NCBI RefSeq assembly: GCF_900109545.1
Contig: NZ_FOAP01000027.1
Location: 1 to 64,000, forward strand
DNA: 64,000 nucleotides
Direction of reading: 5' to 3'
Source of the DNA: Stigmatella aurantiaca
GTDB lineage: Bacteria > Myxococcota > Myxococcia > Myxococcales > Myxococcaceae
Shown here: in pieces, positions 36,401 to 44,384 of the stretch
Position numbering within the stretch: position 1 is the stretch's first letter
Layout: every line of letters begins with the position of its first letter
Made by a program: the position numbers and the translations under genes
Notes under the pieces: model-generated
The model's input: the letters and a program-made list of their open reading frames with translations, nothing else
Told to the model about the DNA's origin: nothing
The model's database searches: none

Positions 36401-37967
36401 GGCCTCGGCTCCGGTGAGCCTGTCGTGCTACACGCCTCCTCCTCCGGCGCCGGACCTGACGGCGGCGAACCTGACGGCGGCCTGCGCGGCCGGCTCCGAG
36501 GGCAACAACGTGGTGACGCTCACCGCGACGGTGCGCAACCAGGGCAACAAGGCGGTGGCGGCGGGCCTGCCGGTCACCTTCTACCGCGGTGGCACGGTGC
36601 TGGGCGTCACCACGGTCGCGGGTGAGCTGGCGGCGGGCGCCGAGGCCACGGTCACCCTGCAGATTGCCTCCCAGTCCCAGGGCGCGGTCTCGGTGACCGT
36701 GTCCGCGGACGACTACGGCAACGGCCAGGGCCGCGAGGCGGAGTCCGACGAGACGAACAACACGGCCACCGCCTCGGTGAGCCTGTACTGCGCTCCCCCG
36801 GAGCCTCCTCCGTCGCCGGACCTGACGGCGGCGAACGTGGCGGCGGCCTGCGCCACGGGTTCGGATGGGAACGCCATCCTGCGGCTCACCGCCACGGTGC
36901 GCAACGCGGGTCCGGCCTCCGTGGCCGCGGGTCTGCCGGTGGCCTTCTACCGGAGCAACCCGGCCACGGGCGGCGCGCTGCTGGGGGTCACCACCGTCCA
37001 GGGTCCGCTCGCCGCGGGCGCCGAGGCGACGGTCACCCTGGAGATCGCCTCGCAGACGGGCACCGCGGTCAGCGTGTTCGTGGTGGCCGACGACCTGGGC
37101 AACGGCCAGGGCCGTGAGGCGGAGTCCAACGAGAACAACAACAGCGCCTCGGCGACGGTGAACCTGGTGTGCGCGCCGCCGGAGCCCCCGGAGTGCGTGG
37201 AGCTGCCGCTCAACGACTACAACCTGTTCCTCACGGGCGACTACACCGAGGGAACGGACCTGGAGGGCCGGGTGGCCGCGGGTGGCAACATCTCCATGAC
37301 GAACTTCTCGGTGGGCTGGAAGCTGCCGGAGTCCGATGCCTCCCCGAAGATCATCGCCGGTGGCAACCTGACGCTGAGCAACGGCAGCGTGTGGGGCACC
37401 GCGCTGTACGGCGGCACCTACAGCGCCAGCCACGTGGACTACCTGCAGGGCGGCAGCGCCTCGAAGGCCACCCCGGTGGACTTCGCGGCCCGCGGCGCCC
37501 AGCTGCGCGCGCTGTCCAACCAGCTGGCCGGCCTGCCCGCCACGGGTGAGACCCAGGCTCCGCCCTGGAACGTCCTCACCCTGCAGGGCACCAACGTCGA
37601 GTCGGGCCTGGAGGTGTTCGAGGTGAGCGCGGCGGACCTGTCGCGCGCCACCCAGCTCATCATCCGCGGCGTGTCCACCACGTCCGTGGCGGTCGTCAAC
37701 GTGCGCGGCCCGTCGGTCACCCTCAAGGGCGGCCGCGAGTACGCGGGCAACAACGTGCTGTTCAACTACGTGGACGCCACGAGCATCACCGCCAGCGCCT
37801 ACGGCATCCACGGCACGGTGCTGGCGCCCGACGCGCGCATCTTCTTCTCGAACGGAAGCTGGGATGGCGGCATCTACGCCAAGTCGCTGACGGGTAACGC
37901 CGAGGGCCACCACGCGCCCCTGCCGAACCCCGGCTGCCCCAACAACCCCGTGGGCAAGAAGCGCTAA
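33420..37967 (+). CDS. Large CARDB-repeat lipoprotein with FG-GAP and choice-of-anchor A domains
   Basis: A 1515-residue envelope lipoprotein. The N-terminus is Arg-rich (RRGVSMLTF) and ends in ATLASC, a lipobox. Residues about 60-500 carry FG-GAP-like repeats (DIDGDGKVEI, DLDGDGKVEI, DFDNDGKAEVGV). Six CARDB-like beta-sandwich repeats follow, each starting (A/S)PDL-T-x-x-V-x-A-x-C and ending SLYCAPPEPP, with two cysteines per unit that could form disulfides. The last 220 residues are a choice-of-anchor A domain (LNDYNLFLTGDYTEGTDLEG...). It is probably an extracellular scaffold or adhesin. Start ATG 33420 follows gggggatg; ATG 33390 is less likely. A strong terminator follows. Confidence 0.88.
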   Translation: MRSNKQRGRISRWGSKARRGVSMLTFATLASCSLMKEDESQARQTGAAVGEGGVCEVQPPFTPNFEPELEWQWSGSSILPNHKQVMMTPVVVEVNGDGVPDVVFNSFENSNYTSNGVLRAVSGADGSELWTVTDPLFRIRGAASIAAGDIDGDGKVEICTVPENAAGIICFENDGTFKFRTARESANDWGGPSLADLDGDGKVEIIDGATVYTNTGALKWKGSEGASGIPGSGALSIAADIDLDGKLEVVADRVIYRHDGAVKCINRSVYYGLPGVANFDSDPYGEVVVVTAGNVVLMDDNCALLWSKPLPGGGQGGAPNIADFDNDGKAEVGVAGKSFYTVFDTNGAVLWSKPVTDASSNRTGSSTFDFEGDGKAEVVYADELRLRIYDGATGTVRFDVPNSSGTAYENPIIADVDGDDSAEILVVGNTYNASAIGLRVFRDKKDGWVNTRRIWNQHAYSVTGVNDDGTIPKAPKANWQVSGLNTFRSNSQGTGTKSAYAAPDLVTTAVTSACEADSESNGKLVRITAKVRNQGDAAISAGLPVAFYQGNPATGGELLGVTTVNGVLAPGHDASVSVTVPPRMTSSEVVVWAVADDNGGGQGRELECRENNNGLSAAVALGCTPPAAPDLVAQGVTAVCVAGGEGGSTTVSVSTVVRNAGNAPAAAGTPVAFYLGNPLSGGALLGVTLIPGPVGAGEDTLVSIEIAPQSAGNVTVYAVVDDFGNGQGREAESNETNNTASGAVSLYCAPPEPPAAPDVTAANVAAVCETNSENSSIVTVSAVVSNAGNAATSAGLPVAFYRGNPAAGGTLLAVTTLPEPLAAGAQAVASVQLPPQAAGNVTVYAVADDFGNGQGREAESNENNNATSASVSLYCAPPEPPAAPDLTATGVTAVCVGGSEGTSTVVSLSTVVRNAGNKAVAAGVPVAFYRGNPAAGGTLLGVTTVPGPLGAGEDTLVSIEIAPQSAGDVTVYAVADDFGNGQGRETESNETNNTASAPVSLSCYTPPPPAPDLTAANLTAACAAGSEGNNVVTLTATVRNQGNKAVAAGLPVTFYRGGTVLGVTTVAGELAAGAEATVTLQIASQSQGAVSVTVSADDYGNGQGREAESDETNNTATASVSLYCAPPEPPPSPDLTAANVAAACATGSDGNAILRLTATVRNAGPASVAAGLPVAFYRSNPATGGALLGVTTVQGPLAAGAEATVTLEIASQTGTAVSVFVVADDLGNGQGREAESNENNNSASATVNLVCAPPEPPECVELPLNDYNLFLTGDYTEGTDLEGRVAAGGNISMTNFSVGWKLPESDASPKIIAGGNLTLSNGSVWGTALYGGTYSASHVDYLQGGSASKATPVDFAARGAQLRALSNQLAGLPATGETQAPPWNVLTLQGTNVESGLEVFEVSAADLSRATQLIIRGVSTTSVAVVNVRGPSVTLKGGREYAGNNVLFNYVDATSITASAYGIHGTVLAPDARIFFSNGSWDGGIYAKSLTGNAEGHHAPLPNPGCPNNPVGKKR
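34922..37150 (+). repeat. Six CARDB coding repeats with high DNA similarity
   Basis: Units of about 360-375 bases repeat six times. Stretches such as tccatcgagatcgctcccca recur exactly (about 35526 and 36292), as does gacttcggcaacggccaggg. Similarity at silent positions points to tandem expansion. Confidence 0.75.
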
Positions 37968-38013
37968 GTGAAGACGGGGAGGGCTCCTCCGGGGGCCCTC
38001 TCTGAGCAGGTCC

Positions 38014-38056
38014 GGGCGCGCGGCTTCCTCCGGGAGGCCGCGCGCCCTTGCCTTTT
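38014..38056 (+). terminator. Strong intrinsic terminator after the CARDB lipoprotein gene
   Basis: GGGCGCGCGGC (38014-38024) pairs perfectly with GCCGCGCGCCC (38037-38047) around a 12-base loop, followed by TTGCCTTTTC. This is an 11-bp GC stem with a T-rich tail, also positioned to separate the convergent GNAT gene. Confidence 0.85.
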
Positions 38057-38063
38057 CAGGGCC

Positions 38064-38537
38064 TCAGAGCTTCAGCTCGAAGCGGCGCGTGGGGCCCGCG
38101 AGGGCGGGCACGAGGGGCTGGAAGCCGAGGCCCTGGCAGAGGCCGATGGCCGCGTGCATGGTGGGCAGCGTGTCCAGCCGCATGGCGGCATAGCGCAGGG
38201 TCCGGGCCTCCTCGAGGATGGCGCGGGCCAGGCGCTGGCCCAGCCCCTGGCCGCGGTGCCGGACGCGCACGTACAGCCGCTTCATCTCGCAGAGGCCCGG
38301 CGCCAGGGGGCGCAGGGCGGCACACCCCACGGGGCCATGGTCCCCGGTGGCGAGGAACAGGCAGCCCCCGGGCGGGGCGTAGTCCGCGGGGAACCCGCGC
38401 ATCTCCCGGGTGAAGTCCTGGAAGTCCAGGTGGATGCCGAGCGCGGCGGCGTACTCGAGCACGAGGGTCCGGGCCTGCTGCACCTGCCACGGTTGGGTGG
38501 CGCGGATGATCTCGACTCCGCCTGTGTGCGCCCCCAT
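38064..38537 (-). CDS. GNAT-family N-acetyltransferase
   Basis: A 157-residue acetyltransferase-fold protein. The acetyl-CoA-binding motif is seen in EMKRLYVRVRHRGQGLGQRL (R-x-x-G-x-G/A pattern, residues about 85-104), followed by the helix AILEEARTLRY and the beta-strand MRLDTL, then FQPLVPALAGPTRRFEL. It presumably transfers an acetyl group to an amine substrate that cannot be named. It is monocistronic, with its stop close to the strong terminator of the convergent lipoprotein gene and a 49-base gap to the epimerase upstream. Confidence 0.9.
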   Translation of the reverse strand: MGAHTGGVEIIRATQPWQVQQARTLVLEYAAALGIHLDFQDFTREMRGFPADYAPPGGCLFLATGDHGPVGCAALRPLAPGLCEMKRLYVRVRHRGQGLGQRLARAILEEARTLRYAAMRLDTLPTMHAAIGLCQGLGFQPLVPALAGPTRRFELKL

Positions 38538-38586
38538 GGGGGCGGCACGTTACCACGGAACGGCGGGGGGCGGCCTGGGGGCCCGC

Positions 38587-39672
38587 TCAGGCCAGCTCCA
38601 CCCCATGGCCCGCGGCGGCCGAGGCGATGCTCACGCGGGAGGCCTCCTGCTGGTAGCCGCCCCGGAAGGGGTGCTGGGCGATGAACAGGGGGGTGTCCAG
38701 GTCCGCGTAGTGAAAGCCGCCCAGGCCCGCGGCGAAGTGGGCGGAGAGGCTCATGGAGAGCACGCTCTCCACCATGCCGCCAATCATCAGCTCCAGGCCG
38801 GCGGCGCGGGCCAGGTTCCACATCGTCAGGGACTCCACCACGCCGCACTTCATCGTCTTGAGGTTGATGCCGTGCGCGGCGCGCTCGCGCACCAGGCGCA
38901 GCACATCCGCCGCGGAGCGGGCGGACTCGTCGGCGCAGATGGGGATGCGCGAGCCGTGGGCGAGGCTCGCCAGGCCCTCGAAGTCCCCGGGCGGCACGGG
39001 CTGCTCGAAGAGGGACAGGGGCACCTGGGCCCGCTCCAGCCCCGCGAGGAAGGCGCGCGCCTGGGCCACGGTGTAGCCGCCGTTGGCGTCGGCGAAGAGG
39101 CGCGCCTGGGGGGCCACCTCGCGGATGGCGGCGAGCCGCTCCACGTCCTGCCCGGGGTCGCCCGCGCCGACCTTCACCTTCAGGGTGGTGATGCCGCGGG
39201 CGAGGATGGCCCGGGCGGAGGCGATGGCGTGGGCGCGGTCCCCGGCCGTCACCGTCATGTCGATGTCCAGCGCGGTGCCGGCCCCGCCGAAGAACACCCA
39301 CAGGGGCACGCGGTGGTGGCGGGCCAGGGCATCGAGCAGCGCCGTCTCCAGGGCGCAGAGGGCCGCGGGCGCCTTCGGGAGCGCCTCGGCGAGCAGCGCG
39401 GACAGGGGGCGCCAGGCGCGCACGTCCTTCCCGAGCAGGGGCTCGCGCACGGACTCGAGCGCGGCGAGGGTGCCCGCCTGCGTCTCGCCGCTCACGGCGG
39501 GGAAGGGGGCGGCCTCGCCCAGGCCGGTGGTGCCATCGGCGAGGGTGAGGCGCACGAGCACGTTGTGGGCCACGTGCTGGGCGCCGGTGGCGATGGCGAA
39601 GGGCTCGGTGAGGGGCAGGTCCAGTGGCTCGAAGGCCAGCGCGGTGATGAGCGTGGGGTGCATGGGCGGCAC
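38587..39672 (-). CDS. Enolase-superfamily dipeptide epimerase
   Basis: A 361-residue enzyme of the muconate-lactonising subgroup, best matching L-Ala-D/L-Glu (dipeptide) epimerases. Catalytic lysines sit in TTLKVKVG (Lys165 and 167). The metal ligands are Asp195 (FADANGGY), Glu223 (LFEQP) and Asp248 (CADES), and the second-face lysine lies in INLKTMKCG (272 or 275). The family reverses the alpha-carbon stereochemistry of dipeptides such as L-Ala-D-Glu released from murein, a fit for a bacterium that lyses prey, though substrate is inferred. Starts at 39672 and 39663 are both possible. The sensor gene ends 24 bases upstream on the same strand. Confidence 0.88.
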   Translation of the reverse strand: MPPMHPTLITALAFEPLDLPLTEPFAIATGAQHVAHNVLVRLTLADGTTGLGEAAPFPAVSGETQAGTLAALESVREPLLGKDVRAWRPLSALLAEALPKAPAALCALETALLDALARHHRVPLWVFFGGAGTALDIDMTVTAGDRAHAIASARAILARGITTLKVKVGAGDPGQDVERLAAIREVAPQARLFADANGGYTVAQARAFLAGLERAQVPLSLFEQPVPPGDFEGLASLAHGSRIPICADESARSAADVLRLVRERAAHGINLKTMKCGVVESLTMWNLARAAGLELMIGGMVESVLSMSLSAHFAAGLGGFHYADLDTPLFIAQHPFRGGYQQEASRVSIASAAAGHGVELA

Positions 39673-39696
39673 CGTTCTAATCCAAGACGCGGCCGT

Positions 39697-40602
39697 TTAC
39701 TGGCGCCGCCGCTCCAGCTCGCGCGCCAGGGACTCCTCCAGGCCACGCAGGACGGTGTCCACGTCGAAGGACTCGCCCTGCGTCTCCCAGTCCAGCAGGG
39801 GGTCCGCCACCCCCATGCGCTGGGTGAGGGTGCGCAGCTTCACCAGGGCCCGCTCCAGGGTGCCGAGCAGGGCGGCCTCCTGGGGCACGCGCTGCTGGAG
39901 CAGGGAGAGGCCCAGCTCCAGGGACTGGAGCGGGGTGTTGGCCGCGTCGCGCAGCACGAGCAGCAGCCGCGCCAGTTGCTGCAGGGACTCCGCCTCGGTG
40001 CGCGCCTGGTTCAGCCGCTCCTCGACGCGCTGGGTGCGCACGCGGAAGGCGAGCAGCCCGAAGGCCACGGCGCCCCAGACGAGGGTAATCCACGGCTCCC
40101 AGGGCATGCCCAGGCGCGTGTGCAGCCCCAGGCCGTACCAGAGCAGCACGCTCTCCAGGGCGAAGAGGCCAATGAGCACGCTGCCCAGCGCCAGCCCCGT
40201 GGGGGCCACCAGCCCGATGCCCACCATGAGCAGGCGGTGGCCCGTGAGCGGCAGCCACACCTGCCCGGAGGCGGCCATGGCCGCGGCCATGGCCACCTCG
40301 GCCACGGCGAAGAGGCCCAGGTAGGGCAGCACCACCGCCACGAAGACGCCCACTCCCAGCCCGCGCTGGGGGTGCCGCCGGTGGGCGAAGAGCAGCCCCA
40401 GGAGCCCCAGGGCCACGAGCACGTGCAGCCCCCGGAGCTCGGGCAGCAGCCAGGCCCCCGGGAAGGTCCGCGCGTCGATGAAGGCGTAGGCCGTCTCGGC
40501 GAGCACCGTCAGGCCGGAGGCCCAGACGGCCGACCACCAGGCCCGGACCGGGTGCTCGCGCGTGGCCCAGAACGCCAGGGGCCTAGGGCCGGCTGGGGAC
40601 AT
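39697..40602 (-). CDS. Membrane sensor-like protein with incomplete histidine-kinase module
   Basis: A 301-residue protein. About five or six membrane helices fill residues 20-200 (AFIDARTFPGAW, HVLVALGLLGLLF, GVFVAVVLPYLGLFAVAEVA, LIGLFALESVLLW). The cytoplasmic tail at about 205-275 resembles a dimerisation/HisKA helix, but the place of the phospho-accepting His reads RDAANTPLQ where kinases have SHELRTPL, and no ATP-binding (N, G1, G2) motifs follow. It therefore cannot be a normal histidine kinase on its own. Its start overlaps the end of the receiver gene by 20 bases, so the two are translationally linked. It may sense a signal and modulate another kinase. Confidence 0.75.
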   Translation of the reverse strand: MSPAGPRPLAFWATREHPVRAWWSAVWASGLTVLAETAYAFIDARTFPGAWLLPELRGLHVLVALGLLGLLFAHRRHPQRGLGVGVFVAVVLPYLGLFAVAEVAMAAAMAASGQVWLPLTGHRLLMVGIGLVAPTGLALGSVLIGLFALESVLLWYGLGLHTRLGMPWEPWITLVWGAVAFGLLAFRVRTQRVEERLNQARTEAESLQQLARLLLVLRDAANTPLQSLELGLSLLQQRVPQEAALLGTLERALVKLRTLTQRMGVADPLLDWETQGESFDVDTVLRGLEESLARELERRRQ

Positions 40603-40966
40603 CCAGCTCCCTCACCAGCGCCATCACGTCCTTCGCGCCGACAGGCTTGGTCATGACGCGCGCGTCCGCCAGCCGCCGCGCCTCCTCCAGCCCGGGGTGG
40701 GAGCGGGCATGGCCCGTCAGGAAGACGGTGCGCCCCGTGAAGCCGTTCTCCCGCAGCCAGTGGTAGGCGTCCAGCCCGCTGGGCCTCCCTGCGCCCAGGT
40801 TCACGTCCAGCAGCGCCAGCACGCACCCGGCCACCTGCGCGCGCTGCCGGCCCAGCTCCTCGAAGGAGCGCGCGCTCACGCAGGACTCCGCGCCGGAGAG
40901 CAGCAGCATGTCGCACAGAAGGGACCTGAGATCGTTGTCGTCCTCGAGCACCAGCACCCGTCGCAC
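40583..40966 (-). CDS. Single-domain response regulator receiver
   Basis: A 127-residue CheY-like receiver with no output domain. It has the acidic pair EDD near residue 8-10, the phospho-acceptor Asp in ALLDVNLG (about 54), Thr/Ser switch in FLTGHA, and conserved Lys in MTKPVG. It likely passes phosphate or a conformational signal. The following gene, an atypical sensor lacking His and ATPase, overlaps its last 20 bases, making the pair unusual because no complete kinase is nearby. Confidence 0.9.
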   Translation of the reverse strand: MRRVLVLEDDNDLRSLLCDMLLLSGAESCVSARSFEELGRQRAQVAGCVLALLDVNLGAGRPSGLDAYHWLRENGFTGRTVFLTGHARSHPGLEEARRLADARVMTKPVGAKDVMALVRELDVPSRP

Positions 40967-41219
40967 ATCCGCCCCCTTCGGCAGCTTGCCCCCGCGAGGT
41001 TCACCCCCCCCGGACGGTTTCGCAAGCCACCTCTCCGGGTGTTTCCCGGGCCTTGCCTACAATGTGGGATACGCGCACGGCGGGTCCAGTTCACCCCAGC
41101 GCACACTTTTCGGGGTGATCCCAGGCAACTTCCCCCCGGCCGGTGAGACAATGGGAGTCGAGGATCAACCGCCCATGCCCTCACGAGGTGGGCCGAACAT
41201 AGAGTGAGGAGTTTTTCCC
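40967..41219. other. Intergenic region between divergent genes
   Basis: No gene is supported. gaggag at 41206-41211 is a good ribosome site for the gene at 41220. The region must hold promoters for both directions, but I see no clear pair of -35/-10 boxes. Confidence 0.4.
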
Positions 41220-42011
41220 ATGCGCGTCAACGGCAACGGCGGTCCCGTCCGGCCCAAGCAGGGCGAACTGGAGACCCCCAAGTCCACGGGTTCCAAGGAA
41301 GCGTCTCAACCCCAAGCGCGCGGAGCAGCCTCCCGGCAGTCCTCACCTGTGGGCACCAACGATGGTTTCGAGTCCGCGCCGAAGCTGGCGCGGGGCAGCG
41401 CGGGCGGCACGGCCCAGGCGCGCGGGGCGAAGGACGCCCCCGCCGAGGTCCGCACCGGGCAGATGGACTACTACCGGCAGCGCCAGGAGGACTTCGTGCG
41501 GCGCAACCCGGGCCAGAAGCCGCCGGACTACTACCTGGGCTACGGCAACAAGTACGCCGAGAAGTTCGCCAGCCTGGGGCCGAAAGACTTGTCCCCCGAG
41601 GGGCTGAAGTGGCGCGACCGGACGCTCAAGGCGCTCCAGGACGCCATGGAGACGAAGCGGATGGAGGATCCGGCGGCGTTCGCGCAGCTCGAGCGCGACC
41701 CGGAGGCCTTCCGCCAGTTCGCCTATGACACGCACGCGGATGCGTACGTGAAGTCGGGCCTGTTCGAGCTGCCCGCGCAGGACCTGGTGAAGATCGCCTC
41801 CACGCCTGAGTTCCGCGACTTGCTGAACAAGGACGGCGTGAAGCAGATCGCCGATGTGCTGGGCCGGCTGAAGCCGGAGGACGTGGCGCGCATCGGCGAG
41901 GAGTCCTTCAAGCAGATCGGCCAGGCGCTGGACGACTTCCGCAAGAACTTCAAGCTGCCGAAGTTGCCGCTGCCGCCGCTCTTGCCGCTGCCGAGCTTGC
42001 GGCTTCCCTGA
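41220..42011 (+). CDS. Hypothetical protein with disordered N-terminus and helical body
   Basis: A 263-residue protein not assigned to a family. The first 75 residues are disordered (Pro, Gly, Ser, Gln-rich; MRVNGNGGPVRPKQGELETP). Residues about 80-235 are a charged helical body (MDYYRQRQEDFVRRNPGQKP, YYLGYGNKYAEKF, RDRTLKALQDAMETKRMED). The end, NFKLPKLPLPPLLPLPSLRLP, is an odd Lys/Pro/Leu tail that could insert in or bind a membrane. There is no signal peptide. GAGGAG with good spacing precedes ATG 41220. It may be co-transcribed with the BNR gene 57 bases downstream. Confidence 0.75.
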   Translation: MRVNGNGGPVRPKQGELETPKSTGSKEASQPQARGAASRQSSPVGTNDGFESAPKLARGSAGGTAQARGAKDAPAEVRTGQMDYYRQRQEDFVRRNPGQKPPDYYLGYGNKYAEKFASLGPKDLSPEGLKWRDRTLKALQDAMETKRMEDPAAFAQLERDPEAFRQFAYDTHADAYVKSGLFELPAQDLVKIASTPEFRDLLNKDGVKQIADVLGRLKPEDVARIGEESFKQIGQALDDFRKNFKLPKLPLPPLLPLPSLRLP

Positions 42012-42068
42012 GACGGGGTGGGCTGGCATCCTCGAACCGGCGAACGGCTCCAGGCGAGAGGATAGAGC

Positions 42069-42989
42069 GTGGCGGAGACAATCTGGGAGAAGCGGGGAGC
42101 GCTGGCGGAGGGGCTGCGGGCAGGGGCCGTGGCCGCCAGCCGGGACGGCTTCGGGCTGGTGAGCGCGGTGGCGGAGCCCACGGCCGGCGCGCTGCAGGAC
42201 CGCATGAGGGCCCGCCGCGCGCACGTGTACCGGGCCACGGCCCAGGGGCTGGAGCGCGTCTACGAGGGCCCCGGCTGGATTCAGGCGCTGGAGGGCCACG
42301 GGCCGCTGTGCGCGGCGCTGGGGGCCACGCTGAAGGCCTCGGGCTCCGGCTCGGACTACCACCTGCTCGTGTCCACGGATGGCGGCCGCCAGTGGGGCGT
42401 GCGCGGCCCGGTGCCCGCGCCGAGCGCCGTGCAGGTGCTGGCGGTGAGCGCGCAGGAGTTCTGGGTGCTGGGGGCGTACTTCCTGGGCCGGACGCTGGAT
42501 GGCGGCGCGACGTGGGAAGAGGTGGAGCTGGAGGGCGAGCGCAACCCCCACGCGGAGCGGCTGCGGCGCACGGAGCAGGGCCCGGCGGTGCTGGGCAAGG
42601 GCCTGATGCTCACGCGGGATGGCGGCGCCACGTGGAGCCGGGAGTCCGCGGGCGGGGCGCGGCTGGTGGACGTGGACGGCGCCTACGTGGTGGCGGCCGA
42701 GGGCCTCCAGGCGCGGCTGGGCGAGCGGCGGGGCGGGGAGGTGCGCTGGCTGTCGGCGCTGCCCGTGGGCCGGGAGCCGCTGCGGCTGACCGTGGAGGGC
42801 ACGCGCGTGCGGGTGCTGACGCGCAACACGGACCCCAGCAAGGGCGTGGAGCCCACGGTGCACGTGAGCGAGGACGGCGGCAAGACGTGGTCCGCGCAGA
42901 AGCACGAGCTGGGCGCGCACGTGGACATCGCGGGCCCGCACGGGCTGGGCCTGGATATACGGGGCACGGTGTACGGCCGCCTGGCGTGA
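42069..42989 (+). CDS. BNR/sialidase-like beta-propeller protein
   Basis: A 306-residue protein with four BNR (Asp-box) repeats: STDGGRQW, TLDGGATW, TRDGGATW and SEDGGKTW, spaced as in six-bladed propellers of the sialidase/photosystem II stability-factor type. No sialidase arginine triad is evident, so it is probably a binding propeller and not a glycosidase. It lacks a signal peptide and starts with GTG 42069. The convergent gene ends 21 bases downstream. Confidence 0.85.
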   Translation: MAETIWEKRGALAEGLRAGAVAASRDGFGLVSAVAEPTAGALQDRMRARRAHVYRATAQGLERVYEGPGWIQALEGHGPLCAALGATLKASGSGSDYHLLVSTDGGRQWGVRGPVPAPSAVQVLAVSAQEFWVLGAYFLGRTLDGGATWEEVELEGERNPHAERLRRTEQGPAVLGKGLMLTRDGGATWSRESAGGARLVDVDGAYVVAAEGLQARLGERRGGEVRWLSALPVGREPLRLTVEGTRVRVLTRNTDPSKGVEPTVHVSEDGGKTWSAQKHELGAHVDIAGPHGLGLDIRGTVYGRLA

Positions 42990-43010
42990 GGCGGCCGCGG
43001 GCCCCGGGCC

Positions 43011-44309
43011 TCAGAGCCCGTGGGCCGGGGCGATGACCTTCTCCCAGAGCGGACGGTTGAACTCGAAGCCGTTGCCGATGCCGCTGGCCGGGAGCTGGTA
43101 GAGCCCGTAGTCCTTGCCCTTGGCGTAGTTGCGGTAGCCCTTGCCCACCTTGAAGAACAGGTCCGTGGCGCCCACGGCGATGCGGTTCACCACCGCGGTG
43201 GTGGGGGTGCCCGCGGGCATGGCGCCGTAGGCCATGAGCACCGCGTGGTTGATGAGGTCCGGCTTGAAGCCGTCATAGGCATAGAAGGTGGCGCTGCGCT
43301 CGCCGTTGGCGTCGTTGGAGCGGAACTCCTTGAGCTGGCCCACCTTGCCCTTGTTGGGCAGCTCCGCGCAGCCGGCGGTGAGGTAGCCGGAGCGCTCGCC
43401 CGTGCTCAGGAGCACGCCGGCGCCATTGTTGAGGCCGCAGTCGACGGGGGTGCTGAAGGTGTTGTTGGCCAGGAGCACGTAGATGTCGAAGAGCTGGTCG
43501 AGCGCGAGCCCCTTGTAGCGGTAGTTCTTGATGGCGTTCTGGATCTTCGTGGCGCTGGGGGCGCCGGAGGCCGGGTTGCTCACGTTCGTGTTGAACACGG
43601 CGGCCAGGTGGGTGAGGCCCGCGGCGTTGAGCTGGGAGACGAACGCGGCGTGCTGATAGCCATTGAGGAACGTGTCGGTGGCGGTGCGGCCTCCCAGGTA
43701 GAGCGTGGAGACGAGCATCGCGCCCACCATGCCCTCCTGGTAGTTGGGGTTCCAGCCGCGGTTGAGGTTGGTGTCGCCATCGATGCCGGTGGGCACGGCA
43801 CCGTTCAGGTAGCTGGTGTCGGAGGTGGTGTAGGCCGAGCCCACCAGCGTGGCCTTCATGATGAGGTCCACCTTCGTCTTCTCGGCGGCGGTGAGCAGGT
43901 TCCAGACGCGCGGGGTGCGCTTGGCGATGGCGAACATGCCCGTCATCATCCGCTCGTGCTGGGCCATGTAGCCGCCGTTGCCGAACGGGTCGCGGTTGTT
44001 GCCGATGACGTAGCGGATCTGCTGGAGCAGCCGCGCGTCCGCGCCCGTGTTTCCCGTGAAGGACGCGATGGCGAGGAGGATGGACTGGCCGTTGCAGTTG
44101 GAGCAGTAGCGCTCGCCGGAGGCGTTGACGCCGAACCAGCCCAGGGGCGCGGCGATGGCCAGGTCCACCGTGGCCTGCGGAGGGCTGGCGAGCACGGGGG
44201 CCGCGAGGGCGGCGTCCGAGGTGCCCTCGGACGGAAGCTCCCCGGAGGTGAGTTCACCCCCGCAGCCGAGGAGCGAGGAGAGGACGAGCGAAGACAGAAA
44301 GCGGCGCAT
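43011..44309 (-). CDS. Secreted lipoprotein of unknown function
   Basis: A 432-residue lipoprotein: signal with SSLLGC, Cys near residue 16. The mature part is mostly helical with features like VNASGERYCSNCNGQSILLA, GNNRDPFGNGGYMAQHERMM, NRGWNPNYQEGMVGAMLVST and GFEFNRPLWEKVIAP. The even spread of helices with conserved Trp/Tyr/Asn suggests an (alpha/alpha) toroid like some polysaccharide lyases or hydrolases, but I recognise no catalytic signature and cannot assign a function. It is monocistronic, with 75 bases to the acetate kinase stop on the same strand. Confidence 0.75.
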   Translation of the reverse strand: MRRFLSSLVLSSLLGCGGELTSGELPSEGTSDAALAAPVLASPPQATVDLAIAAPLGWFGVNASGERYCSNCNGQSILLAIASFTGNTGADARLLQQIRYVIGNNRDPFGNGGYMAQHERMMTGMFAIAKRTPRVWNLLTAAEKTKVDLIMKATLVGSAYTTSDTSYLNGAVPTGIDGDTNLNRGWNPNYQEGMVGAMLVSTLYLGGRTATDTFLNGYQHAAFVSQLNAAGLTHLAAVFNTNVSNPASGAPSATKIQNAIKNYRYKGLALDQLFDIYVLLANNTFSTPVDCGLNNGAGVLLSTGERSGYLTAGCAELPNKGKVGQLKEFRSNDANGERSATFYAYDGFKPDLINHAVLMAYGAMPAGTPTTAVVNRIAVGATDLFFKVGKGYRNYAKGKDYGLYQLPASGIGNGFEFNRPLWEKVIAPAHGL

Positions 44310-44384
44310 GGAGAGACTCCTGAACAGGGGACGCTGACCAGAGAGGGGTTGTCTCCAAGAAATACCATCAAAACGTGTAATTCG

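Noticed and set aside
33204-37913. A 1569-codon antisense open frame opposite the CARDB lipoprotein
   Set aside because: Composition is His/Arg/Gly-rich without domains; the plus strand has the lipobox, CARDB repeats and terminator.
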